Part shown: positions 24,662 to 33,830 of the stretch, piece by piece
Layout: each line of letters starts with the position of its first letter
How positions within the stretch are numbered: the stretch's first letter is position 1
NCBI GenBank assembly: GCA_900074885.1
Contig: FJUW01000042.1
Span: 338,015 to 402,014 of the forward strand
DNA: 64,000 nucleotides
From: Rhynchosporium graminicola
Taxonomy: Eukaryota > Ascomycota > Leotiomycetes > Helotiales > Ploettnerulaceae
Reading direction: 5' to 3'
Notes under the pieces: model-generated
What the model saw: only the letters and a program-made list of their open reading frames with translations
Database searches by the model: none
Told to the model about the DNA's origin: nothing
Made by a program: the position numbers and the translations under genes

Positions 24662-26099
24662 GTATGTTAGACTTGGTGGATGAACAATTTTGAAATTGTG
24701 GAAACGAGCTAACTGATTTGCTAGTTTGAGAACATGAAAGCTCGGACGTTGCTCGCTTTGTGATTCACTGGTGACAGAGGTCTTTCTTCTCATCAGATCG
24801 AGCTTGTTGCTTTACGGGTAAGTGTCTCGACTACCTCTCGATCTCAAACAGGATGAACGCATGACCACAGACCTTTTTTCAATTCTACATATTTGGACTT
24901 TTCAAATGGATGTTTCTCGCTTGCACCCAACGACTTTCGCCCCCTCTGTTCGCTCAGCCTGATCATCTCAAATTTCCAGATCAACAGAGGAGCCCACAGC
25001 ACAAAGCTTTCGGAAATCTACAGTCGTACCGATAGAAAGGATATTTCATTGGACCACTACACTCGGAGGATACACAGAGGGACGAAGCAGATGTCGTCGT
25101 AGCTTTATGGCCATTTCGGCATGGCGTTTTCCTCTCCTTTTTGCTTTTTATTTCGCGAGCAAGGTCGGAACGTGGGTGAGGATAAGTAAGATACCCAAGG
25201 TAGCTAGCTGTTTCTCGCAGGACATATTAATGCATGATTTTCTTTGGCCTGACTTGATCAAATGTGGTTCCGAAAGATATATCCGACGTGTGAGCAATGA
25301 AAAATGTGTTGAATGTGTCATCTGAAGTGAAAGATGCCATAGATGGCTCTCGTGACTCAACGTCATTATGCATCATATCAGCCCGAGTCTTCGTAGGCCA
25401 TGTGATTTCCACCATGCTCAACGCTTCCATGTACAGGTAGTATGGAGGGATCAGCACAGCTCAAATCCTAATCTTCGACCATGACTTCAATTGCTAAAAG
25501 ATTCCGCGCTCGCGAACCTACATGCTCTATACCTCACGCTCCAATTGTATCAGATCTTCTCTTCCGCGATGACATGAAACCAATAACAGTGACCGAGATG
25601 AACCTGATGCTGTGCTAAGGGAGCTTTTGAATTGTAGTTCGCAGTACTGAATTTTTGAAAGTGGAAAGGGGGTTTAGCAGTGAGAGCATGGTTGAGATTA
25701 CCGTAGGTCTTCTTCGCAGAGCGCAGAGACGAGTATGTTCCATTGGATTTTCACTTGTGGTATGATCTCGAGTAGCAAGCACAGAAAAACAAACAATATC
25801 TTGAAACAGAAACGCAAGTGTTTTGATCTCGTCACTTGACTGAGCTCGACCTGTCATTGCAAGTCTTCAGGAGAAGGCACATGGATAAATTTCGACAAAG
25901 TACAAATTGATTCAGCTAGATGGCCATCGGGCTTATATCAGCTGTGTTGTATCTACACCATCAACCAACTACAAACCACCTCTTCAACCAAAAAAAGACA
26001 TCAAAGCCTTCTCCCCACGCTTTACATACAATGACTCTCCTGCCCAACTGCCTCCTCAATCCGGATTACTCGTCATCCACATTGTTCGGTTTCTCAAGA
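24662..26099. other. Intergenic, 1.4 kb
   Basis: Downstream regions of two convergent genes. It holds several 60-90 codon frames on both strands, none convincing. Splice-like signals just after 24661 (GTATGT..CTAG) may be introns in the 3' UTR. Confidence 0.4.
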
Positions 26100-26882
26100 T
26101 CAAGCACGGAACAGGCGCATCAACTTGTCGTGGATAGGTTTACTTGGTGAGTCGGCACCGTTCTCTGCACTTCGAGTCTTGGTCTTTTTGTCACCGGTCG
26201 TTTTGCTGGCACCCTTCTTCAGTTCCACGAGGCGCCTCAACTTGCTCCCGGTTCTGGGAGAGTCGGCACCGTTCTCTGCACTTCGAGTCTTGGTCTTTTT
26301 GTCACCGGTCGTTTTGCTGGCACCCTTCTTCAGTTCCACGAGGCGCCTCAACTTGCTCCCGGTTCTGGGAGAGTCGGCACCGTTCTCTGCACTTCGAGTC
26401 TTGGTCTTTTTGTCTCCGATGGTTTTGCTGGGCACACTCCCCGGTTCCACGACGCGCCTCAACTTGTCGATTACTGGTGAGACGCCACCGGTGTATGCAC
26501 GTAGAGGACTACGTTCACCGGTACCATCCTTTTTACCTCCGGTGGCCTTACCTGGGGAAGGATTGCTGGGTTCCCCGCCCTTTTCCTCCCCGCTTCTCGA
26601 GGACACAGAACGGATCATACGCATAAGCTTCCCAGAGTGGCCAGGATGGCTGCCACCACCTGGTGATTCAGCAGCTCTATCTGCCCTTGAAGTCAAAGTC
26701 CGCTTGTCATTTCCGAAAGTTTTGCTTGGGTCGGTTTTCCCGAGGGATTCTGGCTGTCCTGATGTTGATTTGAGCGATGTGCCGGAATCAATCTCTGGTG
26801 GAGTTACTTCGGGTGCAATTTGCACACGGGCTGCTGAGAGGGTGAGGAGCGCAGTGATGACAATGGAACTGGAGAAACGCAT
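26100..26882 (-). CDS. Secreted repeat protein, effector or processed-peptide candidate
   Basis: A single exon of 260 aa starting MRFSSSIVITALLTLSAARV, a clear signal peptide cut near residue 18. The mature part is highly basic and has no cysteine. After a likely pro-region ending in a dibasic DKR at 59-61 come five units. Each begins with GDKKT-like basic sequence, continues with an RSAENGADSP-like segment and ends in a KL[RM]R[LVMI] motif, with K at 85, 140, 177, 214 and 253. Units 3-5 are almost identical at DNA level. Dibasic sites (KR, RR, KK) in every unit would suit Kex2-type processing. No UstYa-like (DUF3328) gene is visible nearby, so a cyclic peptide pathway is not supported. A TATA box lies about 125 bp upstream. 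Function is unknown; the gene is likely fast-evolving and secreted. Confidence 0.72.
   Translation of the reverse strand: MRFSSSIVITALLTLSAARVQIAPEVTPPEIDSGTSLKSTSGQPESLGKTDPSKTFGNDKRTLTSRADRAAESPGGGSHPGHSGKLMRMIRSVSSRSGEEKGGEPSNPSPGKATGGKKDGTGERSPLRAYTGGVSPVIDKLRRVVEPGSVPSKTIGDKKTKTRSAENGADSPRTGSKLRRLVELKKGASKTTGDKKTKTRSAENGADSPRTGSKLRRLVELKKGASKTTGDKKTKTRSAENGADSPSKPIHDKLMRLFRA
26149..26470 (-). repeat. 111-bp near-perfect tandem repeat (about 2.9 copies)
   Basis: The word gagtcggcaccgttctctgc begins at 26149, 26260 and 26371, an exact 111-bp period. The first two copies are nearly identical. The third is identical for about 40 bp and then diverges. The array encodes 37-residue units of the secreted protein. 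Confidence 0.92.
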
Positions 26883-27004
26883 ATTGGTGGTGGTGTGTGT
26901 GGGTGAGGTCTTCTAGTGATTGTAGAAGTGGAAATGAGCAGAAAAGAACCAGATCTCTGGACAAGTGATGAGGGAGTGGAAGAGATTGCCTGCTTTGGAT
27001 TCTC

Positions 27005-27012
27005 TTTATATA
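27005..27012 (-). promoter_or_regulatory. TATA box of the secreted repeat gene
   Basis: On the minus strand the sequence reads TATATAAA, a consensus fungal TATA element, about 125 bp before the start codon at 26882. Strong TATA boxes are typical of regulated, inducible genes. Confidence 0.5.
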
Positions 27013-28019
27013 TTTCTCATTAGTCCGACTTCCACTCAAATGACGCATGACATGGTTCCAGAATAAGGCGATCAACACTGTCTTGGCTAACTCAGATTCT
27101 ACAGTACTATAGTAACGCGACCAATACTTTCGATATACCGTTCGAGCAACTACTATGGTACGGAAGTCCTTACTTGGGTGAAAGATCGAAGACTTGGCAT
27201 CCGTGCGTAATACCAGAAGATTCTACTTTTCAGGGAATTTCAACAAATCAACTGATTCGGTCTAGCTACTTTATTCTAAATTCAGTAACATCTGGGTCTC
27301 TGAGCATCGACGAATCATAGTTGATCTTCTCCACCTGTACGAAGTATTTCCCCAGAGTTAGCTGTATTGACTTTGAGACCCATATATTTAGCGAAGACTT
27401 GCATCAGATGTTAATGATACGCGACTCGCCAAAGGGCCATATCATACGCACCAAGTTTGACCTCAACACGCCTGCTCTGTCTGACCTTTTGTTCCAAAGG
27501 AGCGAAGCGTGGAGAAGATATGACACGAGCGATACGATGGGATGAATCGCACGCCTCGCTTGAATATCTTCTCCGCCTCTCTCAATTGAGCCACATGTAA
27601 CTGTGACATTTCGATCTATAGTGTACCACTCCATTGCTTTCAGATGATGACGCGTTAAAAGCCTATTTTAAAGAGAGTTCGAAATGAAGGCAAATGGTGG
27701 TCGCGCATGAATTCCTCTAAACAGAAGTGGTCTGTTCTGTTATATGAAAACTTCCGCACCAAAGTAAATTTTACGATGAATCTCACCGAGCTAGCCGAGC
27801 CCCCCTTTTCCAGCGAAGATCCTTGATTTGGTCATGAGGTATGCAGCACGTAAGTAAAGATGGGACAACATCTTGTTTGGTGATCGACGTCTTGCAAATG
27901 AGTCATGCTTTCTTGGAAGTTGGAAAGAGGGAGAGGTATGATGAGGGTGTTGGATATACTATGGCGAGACCTGCTACTTGATTGAATGCAAGGTAGAGAC
28001 GTATCACACGATAGTATCT
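27013..28019. other. Intergenic, about 1 kb
   Basis: Upstream of the secreted repeat gene. Open frames of 74-76 codons are present but carry no recognised content. Confidence 0.4.
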
Positions 28020-28038
28020 TAAGGCCACAGCTAAATCG
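28020..28038 (+). mobile_element. Isolated inverted-repeat end of the 53.5-kb element
   Basis: The 19 bases taaggccacagctaaatcg are identical to the left end of the inverted-repeat element at 53.5 kb. No matching right end was found within the following kilobase, and the flanking sequence is not similar, so this is a solo end or a truncated copy. Confidence 0.6.
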
Positions 28039-28904
28039 ACACCTTGAGTTCTTCAAAGCTCTGGACGATACCTAATAATAAGGCAGAATCACGTTTAAAG
28101 ACCACGTCAGCCCAGGAAAGAGTTTGAGATTTGTTCGGCCCAAATTAAAAATAACCTTGATATTCACAACCAGTCAAGGTACGAGTAATCGTCGAGTCGC
28201 CTTCCCCCAGACCCACCACCTCACTGACCCCCCACCCCCCTCCCGATAGGCTCCGAGGATTATGATGAGGAAGAGAGGAGAGACCCAGATTATGAAGCAT
28301 TCGCATACGAAAGAGGGAGGCGAACTTGGCGAACTTGGTGACAATCATTTTCGGCAGGTAATGGAAAAGTCTCTAGTAAAACTGAGAGCAAGGAATGGGT
28401 TTCGAGTTCATTGAGAGACGACTTCCTTCTCTCGTAACGTTATTTCGTCCATACACATTATCCGAAGGACCCGAAGGAGAGTTCAGGCAGTGTTTGGTCA
28501 TTTCTGATACGGCATCGACTCGCGGACATACTAAGCAGGCCCCAATACTTACTAAGTACGAAAGGGTACTTCGTAGTACCGCTAAGTATTTGTAAGTACT
28601 TGAGTACTGGTATTGTGATCTGTTTTGATATGTGGGGGACTACAGGTATGTGGGATGGTGCTTACTTCTACTTGGTAGGTGGGATAAATGAACCTTTACC
28701 CTATCTTCATCAGCATGAGTGACCAGCATCCAATCCTTCGTTTGATATCAGTCTAATTGTGGGGCAGGACTCTTCACTGACTTCACAAAGTGCCAAAGTC
28801 GGAGAGTTCGCAGCTTTGCTATGTTGGCCAATGATCCAACATCAAATGCTGTAAGCATGGTCAATAAGTATTTTTCGTGATAAGCACCATGATCCAGCTC
28901 CTGG
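28039..28904. other. Intergenic, 0.87 kb, with AGTACT-rich hairpin area
   Basis: No gene recognised. Between about 28550 and 28620 the words TAAGTAC, GTACTT and AGTACT recur in alternating orientation, which could fold into short hairpins. Confidence 0.4.
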
Positions 28905-30246
28905 TTATCCCCGACGGCTTAAAGTCATCTTCAACTTTCGCAGCGTTCCATGGGCAATCTCCAAAACCTTCTTTCCTAACTGACCCGGGTGCCCACCGAC
29001 TCTCGTGCTCTCGGCTGCGATCAACAGATACTCGTCACGCTCGCCGCCCTTTCCTCCCAAGCTGACCACAACTCCAGCATACTTGATCAATATCGCATTC
29101 AAAATCAATCGAAACATTCTGCCATTGCAATCCTTGAAAGGATGGATGTTGACGAAACGGTCGCAGTAATTGGCTGCAAGCATGAACGGGTCTAGAACCG
29201 CGTTTCCCTCGATTTCTGCAATGTCTTTCTGAAGATTTTCGACAAGGGATTTCATGGCGACTGGAATCTGGGATGGCTTTACATACTCATTTGCTCCTCC
29301 AAATGCCTTCTCATTGCCCTGGCGGTACTTGCCACAGAAACTCTTGATGCCAAAATTTCCTGATTCGGCCGGATCCAGACCAGCTGTCATGATGCGGTGG
29401 GTCTCCTTGATCAGAGATTCTGACATTGGTTGATCAAGCTTGACGAATTGGTTCACAATGTGCGGAAAGGCTACAGCATACTGTACAACCTCGCGGCGGC
29501 TTCTAACAACGCATTTCTCACCCTCCTTGGTGCCCTTCTTGACGTATGCATCAAGCTTCGCTTGGTATATCTCGCTTCTTCGATATATTAGTACCTTTCT
29601 AGTGCGGTTCAAAGTCTTGCATGTGACTTACCGCTCATTGTAGTCCAGAACCTCAGAACCTTGGAAGATCGCAATACAGAGTCTCATTGTCTCGTCAAGA
29701 CCCAAGCCAAGTCGGCCAATACTGTTTGATCCGAACACTGCTCTTGCCATCTCTTCAAACATCACCAACTTCCATATCATTGGCTCTGGAGTTACGAGCT
29801 TTCATCATCTCTGAGATCTCGGAGATGATTTCTTGGGTGGCTTGGAAGGAGGTCGACACATCGGCGGTCTTATCAACTATAGTATAGTCGGTTCGCCAAT
29901 TGTCAGGATATACTCGATAGTCTTGCGACATCCGGAGAGTGAAATTGAGCGCTCGGGTTCTAAATCACAATTAGTTTCCTTGTAGTAAATATAGAAATTG
30001 TCGTCCAGTGGGATGGCCTCAAGATGTAGATGCTTACCTGTCGGGCACGTTTCCTTGTGAATTCTGAATACAAACTGATGCAGGTGGCCATCCTTTACTG
30101 AAACTGCCTTTTAGATACTACATCGCACCTAGGACTTTGGAGGAGGAGGAGGAGAAGGGGGACCCGAGGTTGATGTCTGGGAACATTTCGAGGAGGGAGG
30201 CTCGTTTGCCTTTCTTGATGGGTGACTGAGGGCTAGATGGATCCAT
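28905..30246 (-). CDS. Fic-domain protein (AMPylator family), altered motif, possibly broken
   Basis: The last exon (29577-28905) and the one before it (ending 29632; intron 29578-29631) join cleanly as LDYNERSEIYQAKL. They carry a Fic domain with the core NIHPFKDCNGRMFR, which corresponds to HPFx[DE]GNGRxxR with the first Gly replaced by Cys. The flap region GGANEYVKP and the N-terminal helices around MFEEMARAVFGSN also fit. Fic enzymes transfer AMP or other nucleotides to target hydroxyls; the catalytic His is kept. Upstream, TDYTIVDKTADVSTSFQAT is in a different frame from EPMIWKLVMFEE with no room for an intron near 29790, and joining to the putative start (MDPSSPQSP at 30246) needs a 31-bp intron. 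I therefore suspect frame damage (pseudogene) or an assembly error. Start and upstream exons are uncertain. Confidence 0.6.
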
Positions 30247-30659
30247 TGTTGTTTGAGAATGTGGTTTCTAAGATATGATCGTAGAGTTTGTCGGTCAAAG
30301 ATTGATTATTGAGACAAGTAGAAAAGACTTGCCAACATGAGGGAATAAGTAGGAGGGCTTCTGGTCAACCGACTAACATATTACAATACCAAGATACATC
30401 AATAGTAACTCCCTCAATAGTAACGCGTCACAATATATTCAATGACAATATCAAACTTTCAATTGCTATCAAATGAGTAGTGAATGACTTTTAGTAATAG
30501 AATTATACTTGAACCTGCCAGTCAGCAGTCCCTAGGTGAATTCTGCTGAAAATAATGTTAAGCGAGCTTGACAATGCTTCATCTGCTTGCCTATGAAGCG
30601 AGGGCGAGCTTGCAAGTGAGAGGTTTACATTTTATATCTAACTACACTGCCTCTGGTCT
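30247..30659. other. Intergenic, 413 bp
   Basis: Between the Fic gene start and the stop codon of the phosphoesterase on the same strand. Somewhat AT-rich (30350-30500). Nothing recognised. Confidence 0.45.
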
Positions 30660-31574
30660 TCAATTGCTCAGATCCCGGTCGGATTCCAGGTCGAGATCAA
30701 ATATCCAGGGATCATTTGCTGGCTGGTTCTTCTCGTTCATAATCGCAGCATTGATCATCAATGTCTCGGTCCCAAAGTCTATCCCGACCTTCGAGCTACT
30801 AGACATTGGGTATTTGTTTACTTGCGGCTTGCCATTGTTGGCGCGTGTGCTTCCACTCTCAGTCTCTCTCCATGTGACGAGCTTCGCCCCATAACCTTCA
30901 TGTATATGTCCGAAGCAATACATTTTCGGTCTTGCCCTTTCCACCGCTCGGAGGAGGTTATCGCACCCGATATGTCCGTCTACACACTCATCTAGAATAC
31001 CTCTTGGTGGTCCGTGTGTCATCATGATGTCAATCGAAGGAAAGCTGGGTATAGGATTTCTGCTGATCGATGTCGTCCCTGGTACACTCTGGCCGGCTAG
31101 ATTGTATCTGTCTTCGTTTCTTTCGTATGGAAATGCCCAATCTCCGAATTTGGGCTGATATGGTGACGCATAAATTCTAAACTTCGCCCCGTTCTGTAAC
31201 TTGAACGTGTGCGTTCCTTCTTCAAGATAGATAACACCCGCATCCATCGCCAACTTTCCAGTCATGATCTGCACAGCCTCGAGGTGTTCTTCGCGTTCCG
31301 AATCTTGCTCATCCTCTTCAAGTGTCTGCCAATACTCTTGGTCTAGGGACAGATCATGATTACCCGCAATTACGAGCTTCAATTCTGCTTCGATCTGGCC
31401 TAGCATACGAAGTGACCTCTTATATTCCGATATGCCTCCGACCTGAGTGAGATCCCCACAGTGAAGTACTACATCAACTTTTGGGGCTGGCGCCCGGAAA
31501 GGGCCGGTTTCCTCCTTGAACTCGAAATTGTGTGTATCAGAGATAACTAGGAAGCGAGTTGATATAGGACACAT
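30660..31574 (-). CDS. Calcineurin-like metallophosphoesterase (MPPED type)
   Basis: The first true ATG of the frame is at 31574 (MCPISTRFLVISDTHN), giving 304 aa in one exon. All metal-binding blocks of the family are present: SDTH at 12-15, HCGDLT at about 38-43, GNHD at 71-74, THGPP at 186-190 and FGHIH at 221-225. The order and spacing match fungal MPPED1/2-like metal-dependent phosphodiesterases, usually broad-specificity enzymes acting on cyclic nucleotides or phosphodiesters. No signal peptide, so cytosolic. It lies directly upstream of the Fic-domain gene on the same strand with a 0.4-kb gap. Substrate unknown. Confidence 0.88.
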   Translation of the reverse strand: MCPISTRFLVISDTHNFEFKEETGPFRAPAPKVDVVLHCGDLTQVGGISEYKRSLRMLGQIEAELKLVIAGNHDLSLDQEYWQTLEEDEQDSEREEHLEAVQIMTGKLAMDAGVIYLEEGTHTFKLQNGAKFRIYASPYQPKFGDWAFPYERNEDRYNLAGQSVPGTTSISRNPIPSFPSIDIMMTHGPPRGILDECVDGHIGCDNLLRAVERARPKMYCFGHIHEGYGAKLVTWRETESGSTRANNGKPQVNKYPMSSSSKVGIDFGTETLMINAAIMNEKNQPANDPWIFDLDLESDRDLSN

Positions 31575-31701
31575 TTTTGGATGGATCGTGGGTGCTTTCT
31601 TTGTTTTGGGGGCAATTTGGACTGGCAAATGGCCACCGGTGGTAAGTGCGTGCGTGTTGTTTGAAATACGATGATGATCAAATTTCTGTGTACGAAGTGG
31701 C

Positions 31702-31719
31702 TATATACCAAGGTATATA
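31702..31719. promoter_or_regulatory. 18-bp near-perfect palindrome upstream of the phosphoesterase
   Basis: The arms TATATACC and GGTATATA flank a two-base centre about 130 bp upstream of the start codon. This could be a TATA region or a binding site for a dimeric regulator. Only the symmetry is seen. Confidence 0.35.
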
Positions 31720-32790
31720 TAGGTAATGTGCGAGCTATACCTTAGGTAGGTATCGTAGCGCATAAGTCGGTGTCTAATTTTTCTCTCGTATGACTCTCCG
31801 ATTAGGAAGTGTTACCATAACCGAAGGTCTAGTGCAGTGTGACCCTGGCCTAACTCGTTGGCGCGTAGGGATTGGCCAGACTCCAAAGAAAAGCCGATAT
31901 CGAGCATCATCTGTAAATCATACGATGCCTTTGCAGTGTTGGGGTATCAAAGATCAAAGGCAACCCATTATTCTCATAGACGGTCCTGAAACGATCCTCT
32001 GGGCCTCCAGTCTGGTATCGGAAGCGAAGCCATCCGTCGGATGGGTAGAGTAGTCTAGCAAAAGTACCGGCAGCTTTGGCTCCATGGAGAGCGACAATTC
32101 CAGTTTCTTGAACTTCCTTCAGTGGTGATACTGGCGATCACGAGCACCGAGTCCGTCTATTGACTTGGCAAATGCTTTGATCACGGCGACTTGCTCCTCC
32201 TGGGTGGAAAGATGCCCTCACCCGCCTGACTGAGGACAATATGACCTTTGATATTCTCGATACACCTGGACACACAAGCCCAGGTGTTGAGTAGCAGAAT
32301 AGTCGACTGATCGGTCGAGGTTGAAAGGGGTGACCGGAGCAGGAGTGAGTCCGGGCAGATCCGATCCAAGGGCCACCGAACCTAAATCCAATGTTCGGGA
32401 AGGAGAAAGAGGTGCGCGCAAAGGAAGGTATTGATAAAGCTTCTATCAAAATGAGGCGGTTTTCGTCGGCTAGAATGAATCAGGGACTGAAGATCTAAGA
32501 TGTGAAGACGTGACATGGACGTGTATAAGAACGATGGATGTGGGTGATGATGTTTGTTATTATGATCGAGAAGAACATGCAGGTGGTCACCTGTATATAA
32601 GTATCACCTTCCGCTTTGTCGGCCTTTGTTTGTCATTCCACAATGGCTCTTCAACCCCGCAATTCCGACCCAGCCTCGAGCCAGCCAGCCCATTTCGCAG
32701 CGTCTGGTTAAATTTCGTTCAGTCATGAGATCGGATAATCAATTTTTCAGGCTAACATCTTTCCCGCCTGTGTAACCATACTGTCAAACG
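31720..32790. other. Intergenic with a coding-like relic on the minus strand
   Basis: On the minus strand about 32420-31900 there are stretches of protein-like sequence in two frames (QEEQVAVIKAFAKSIDGLG, then QETGIVALHGAKAAGTFARL and DRFRTVYENNGLPLIFD) separated by single stops and a frame change. It looks like a decayed gene that I cannot identify. Confidence 0.3.
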
Positions 32791-33029
32791 ATGATCTGTA
32801 CAACTCTCATCTATCCCGTCCTTCTCTCGGCCAAAGACGAGTACGAGCGCATGAGGGTAAGTAGCCCCTGAGTTGGCTTAACATGAAGTAAAGCTAGGCG
32901 GACAAACACATGTACGGAAGGTATCCTGCACTTCAGGATGACCTCCCTGCTCTGTGTTATGCTCGCAAATCGAGAATGCAATTCGTAAGTATTGATATCC
33001 TCGATGCTTACCTTTTGTTGTAGGACTGA
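32791..33029 (+). CDS. Putative 52-aa spliced small protein
   Basis: ATG at 32791; exons 32791-32856, 32898-32984 and 33024-33029. Both introns have GTAAGT donors and TAG acceptors (41 and 39 bp), and the frame stays open through MICTTLIYPVLLSAKDEYER to RKSRMQFD and a stop just after the second acceptor. The introns are at the short limit for fungi. No homologue known to me. It may be a real small gene or the remaining part of a longer one. Confidence 0.3.
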
Positions 33030-33410
33030 CTACTGGCTATATCGCGCCTGGAAAAGCCCACAGCAGCAATTTTCCCCACAACTGACCCAAAGCATCTAGT
33101 TCCTTCCTTGACAGTATGCTGCCAGCTGTACTCCACTGCTTAGCCTTAGCCGAAACTCCTTATGTTGACTCGCGAGCCTTAGTGCAGTCATTGGGAACAT
33201 ACCGAATATGCACTCCACATACTCGGCATGTCCCCAAATCCGCCGTTTTGGGTATTTCGATTATGTGGAAATCCGCTGAGAAAGAGGCCCTGGAAATCCT
33301 TACAAGTAAACGGTAACACATGACATAGAAGTAAGATAATCTGTTGCGAGGATATGGGTCTTGGTATGAATCAGGTGACTGTAGTCACGTGCATGGTCCG
33401 TGCGGATACT
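33030..33410. other. Intergenic, 0.4 kb
   Basis: Contains one 66-codon frame (33116-33316) without recognisable content. Nothing else seen. Confidence 0.4.
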
Positions 33411-33830
33411 CCTAGATAATACCTTTAGTTAACTCTCTATAGTAATTAGTACTGCAATGCAACTAATAATATTCAACTACTCTATGCTTTACTCTGAAGA
33501 TCAACGTAACCTTACGATATAATCTAACGAAACTATTACTCAGTTTAGTGAATATTTTCTGGGCTTATTCCAGCCCCACATGTTTCGCCCCCCCTCCCCC
33601 TGAGTAATATTAAATTATCAGAAACTAGTTTTGATCAGACATATTCTTTATAGTAGCTATAGCTATAGGAGTCTATATCTATAATAGATATAAAGCAGTT
33701 ATACTTTATCTATTAGTAAGGTCTTATATTTATTACTAGAAAGCTTCATTCTATATAAGAGTTTCAGCTACGTTATATGCTTCATCTATAATTAACTCGA
33801 CGCGTAGAGCTATATTTTACACTAAGATAT
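33411..33830. repeat. AT-rich block, probably RIP-mutated repeat remnant
   Basis: Base composition shifts abruptly to AT-rich with many TA dinucleotides (for example tagctatagctatagg and tctataatagatataaagc) and stop codons in all frames, broken only by a C-rich run near 33590. This is the usual look of repeat-induced point mutation in ascomycete transposon remnants. The original element cannot be recognised. Confidence 0.6.

Noticed and set aside
26100..26882. Cyclic peptide (dikaritin-type) gene cluster around the repeat protein
   Set aside because: No UstYa/DUF3328, tyrosinase or peptidase gene is present in the neighbouring 20 kb, and the units lack the usual Tyr-containing core.
26125..26916. 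263-codon open frame on the plus strand across the secreted repeat gene
   Set aside because: It is the opposite-strand shadow of the 111-bp repeats; the minus-strand frame has a signal peptide, TATA box and coherent units, the plus-strand one does not.
30660..31628. Start of the phosphoesterase at 31628
   Set aside because: That codon is TTG; the first ATG (31574) lies just before the catalytic core and fits the family.
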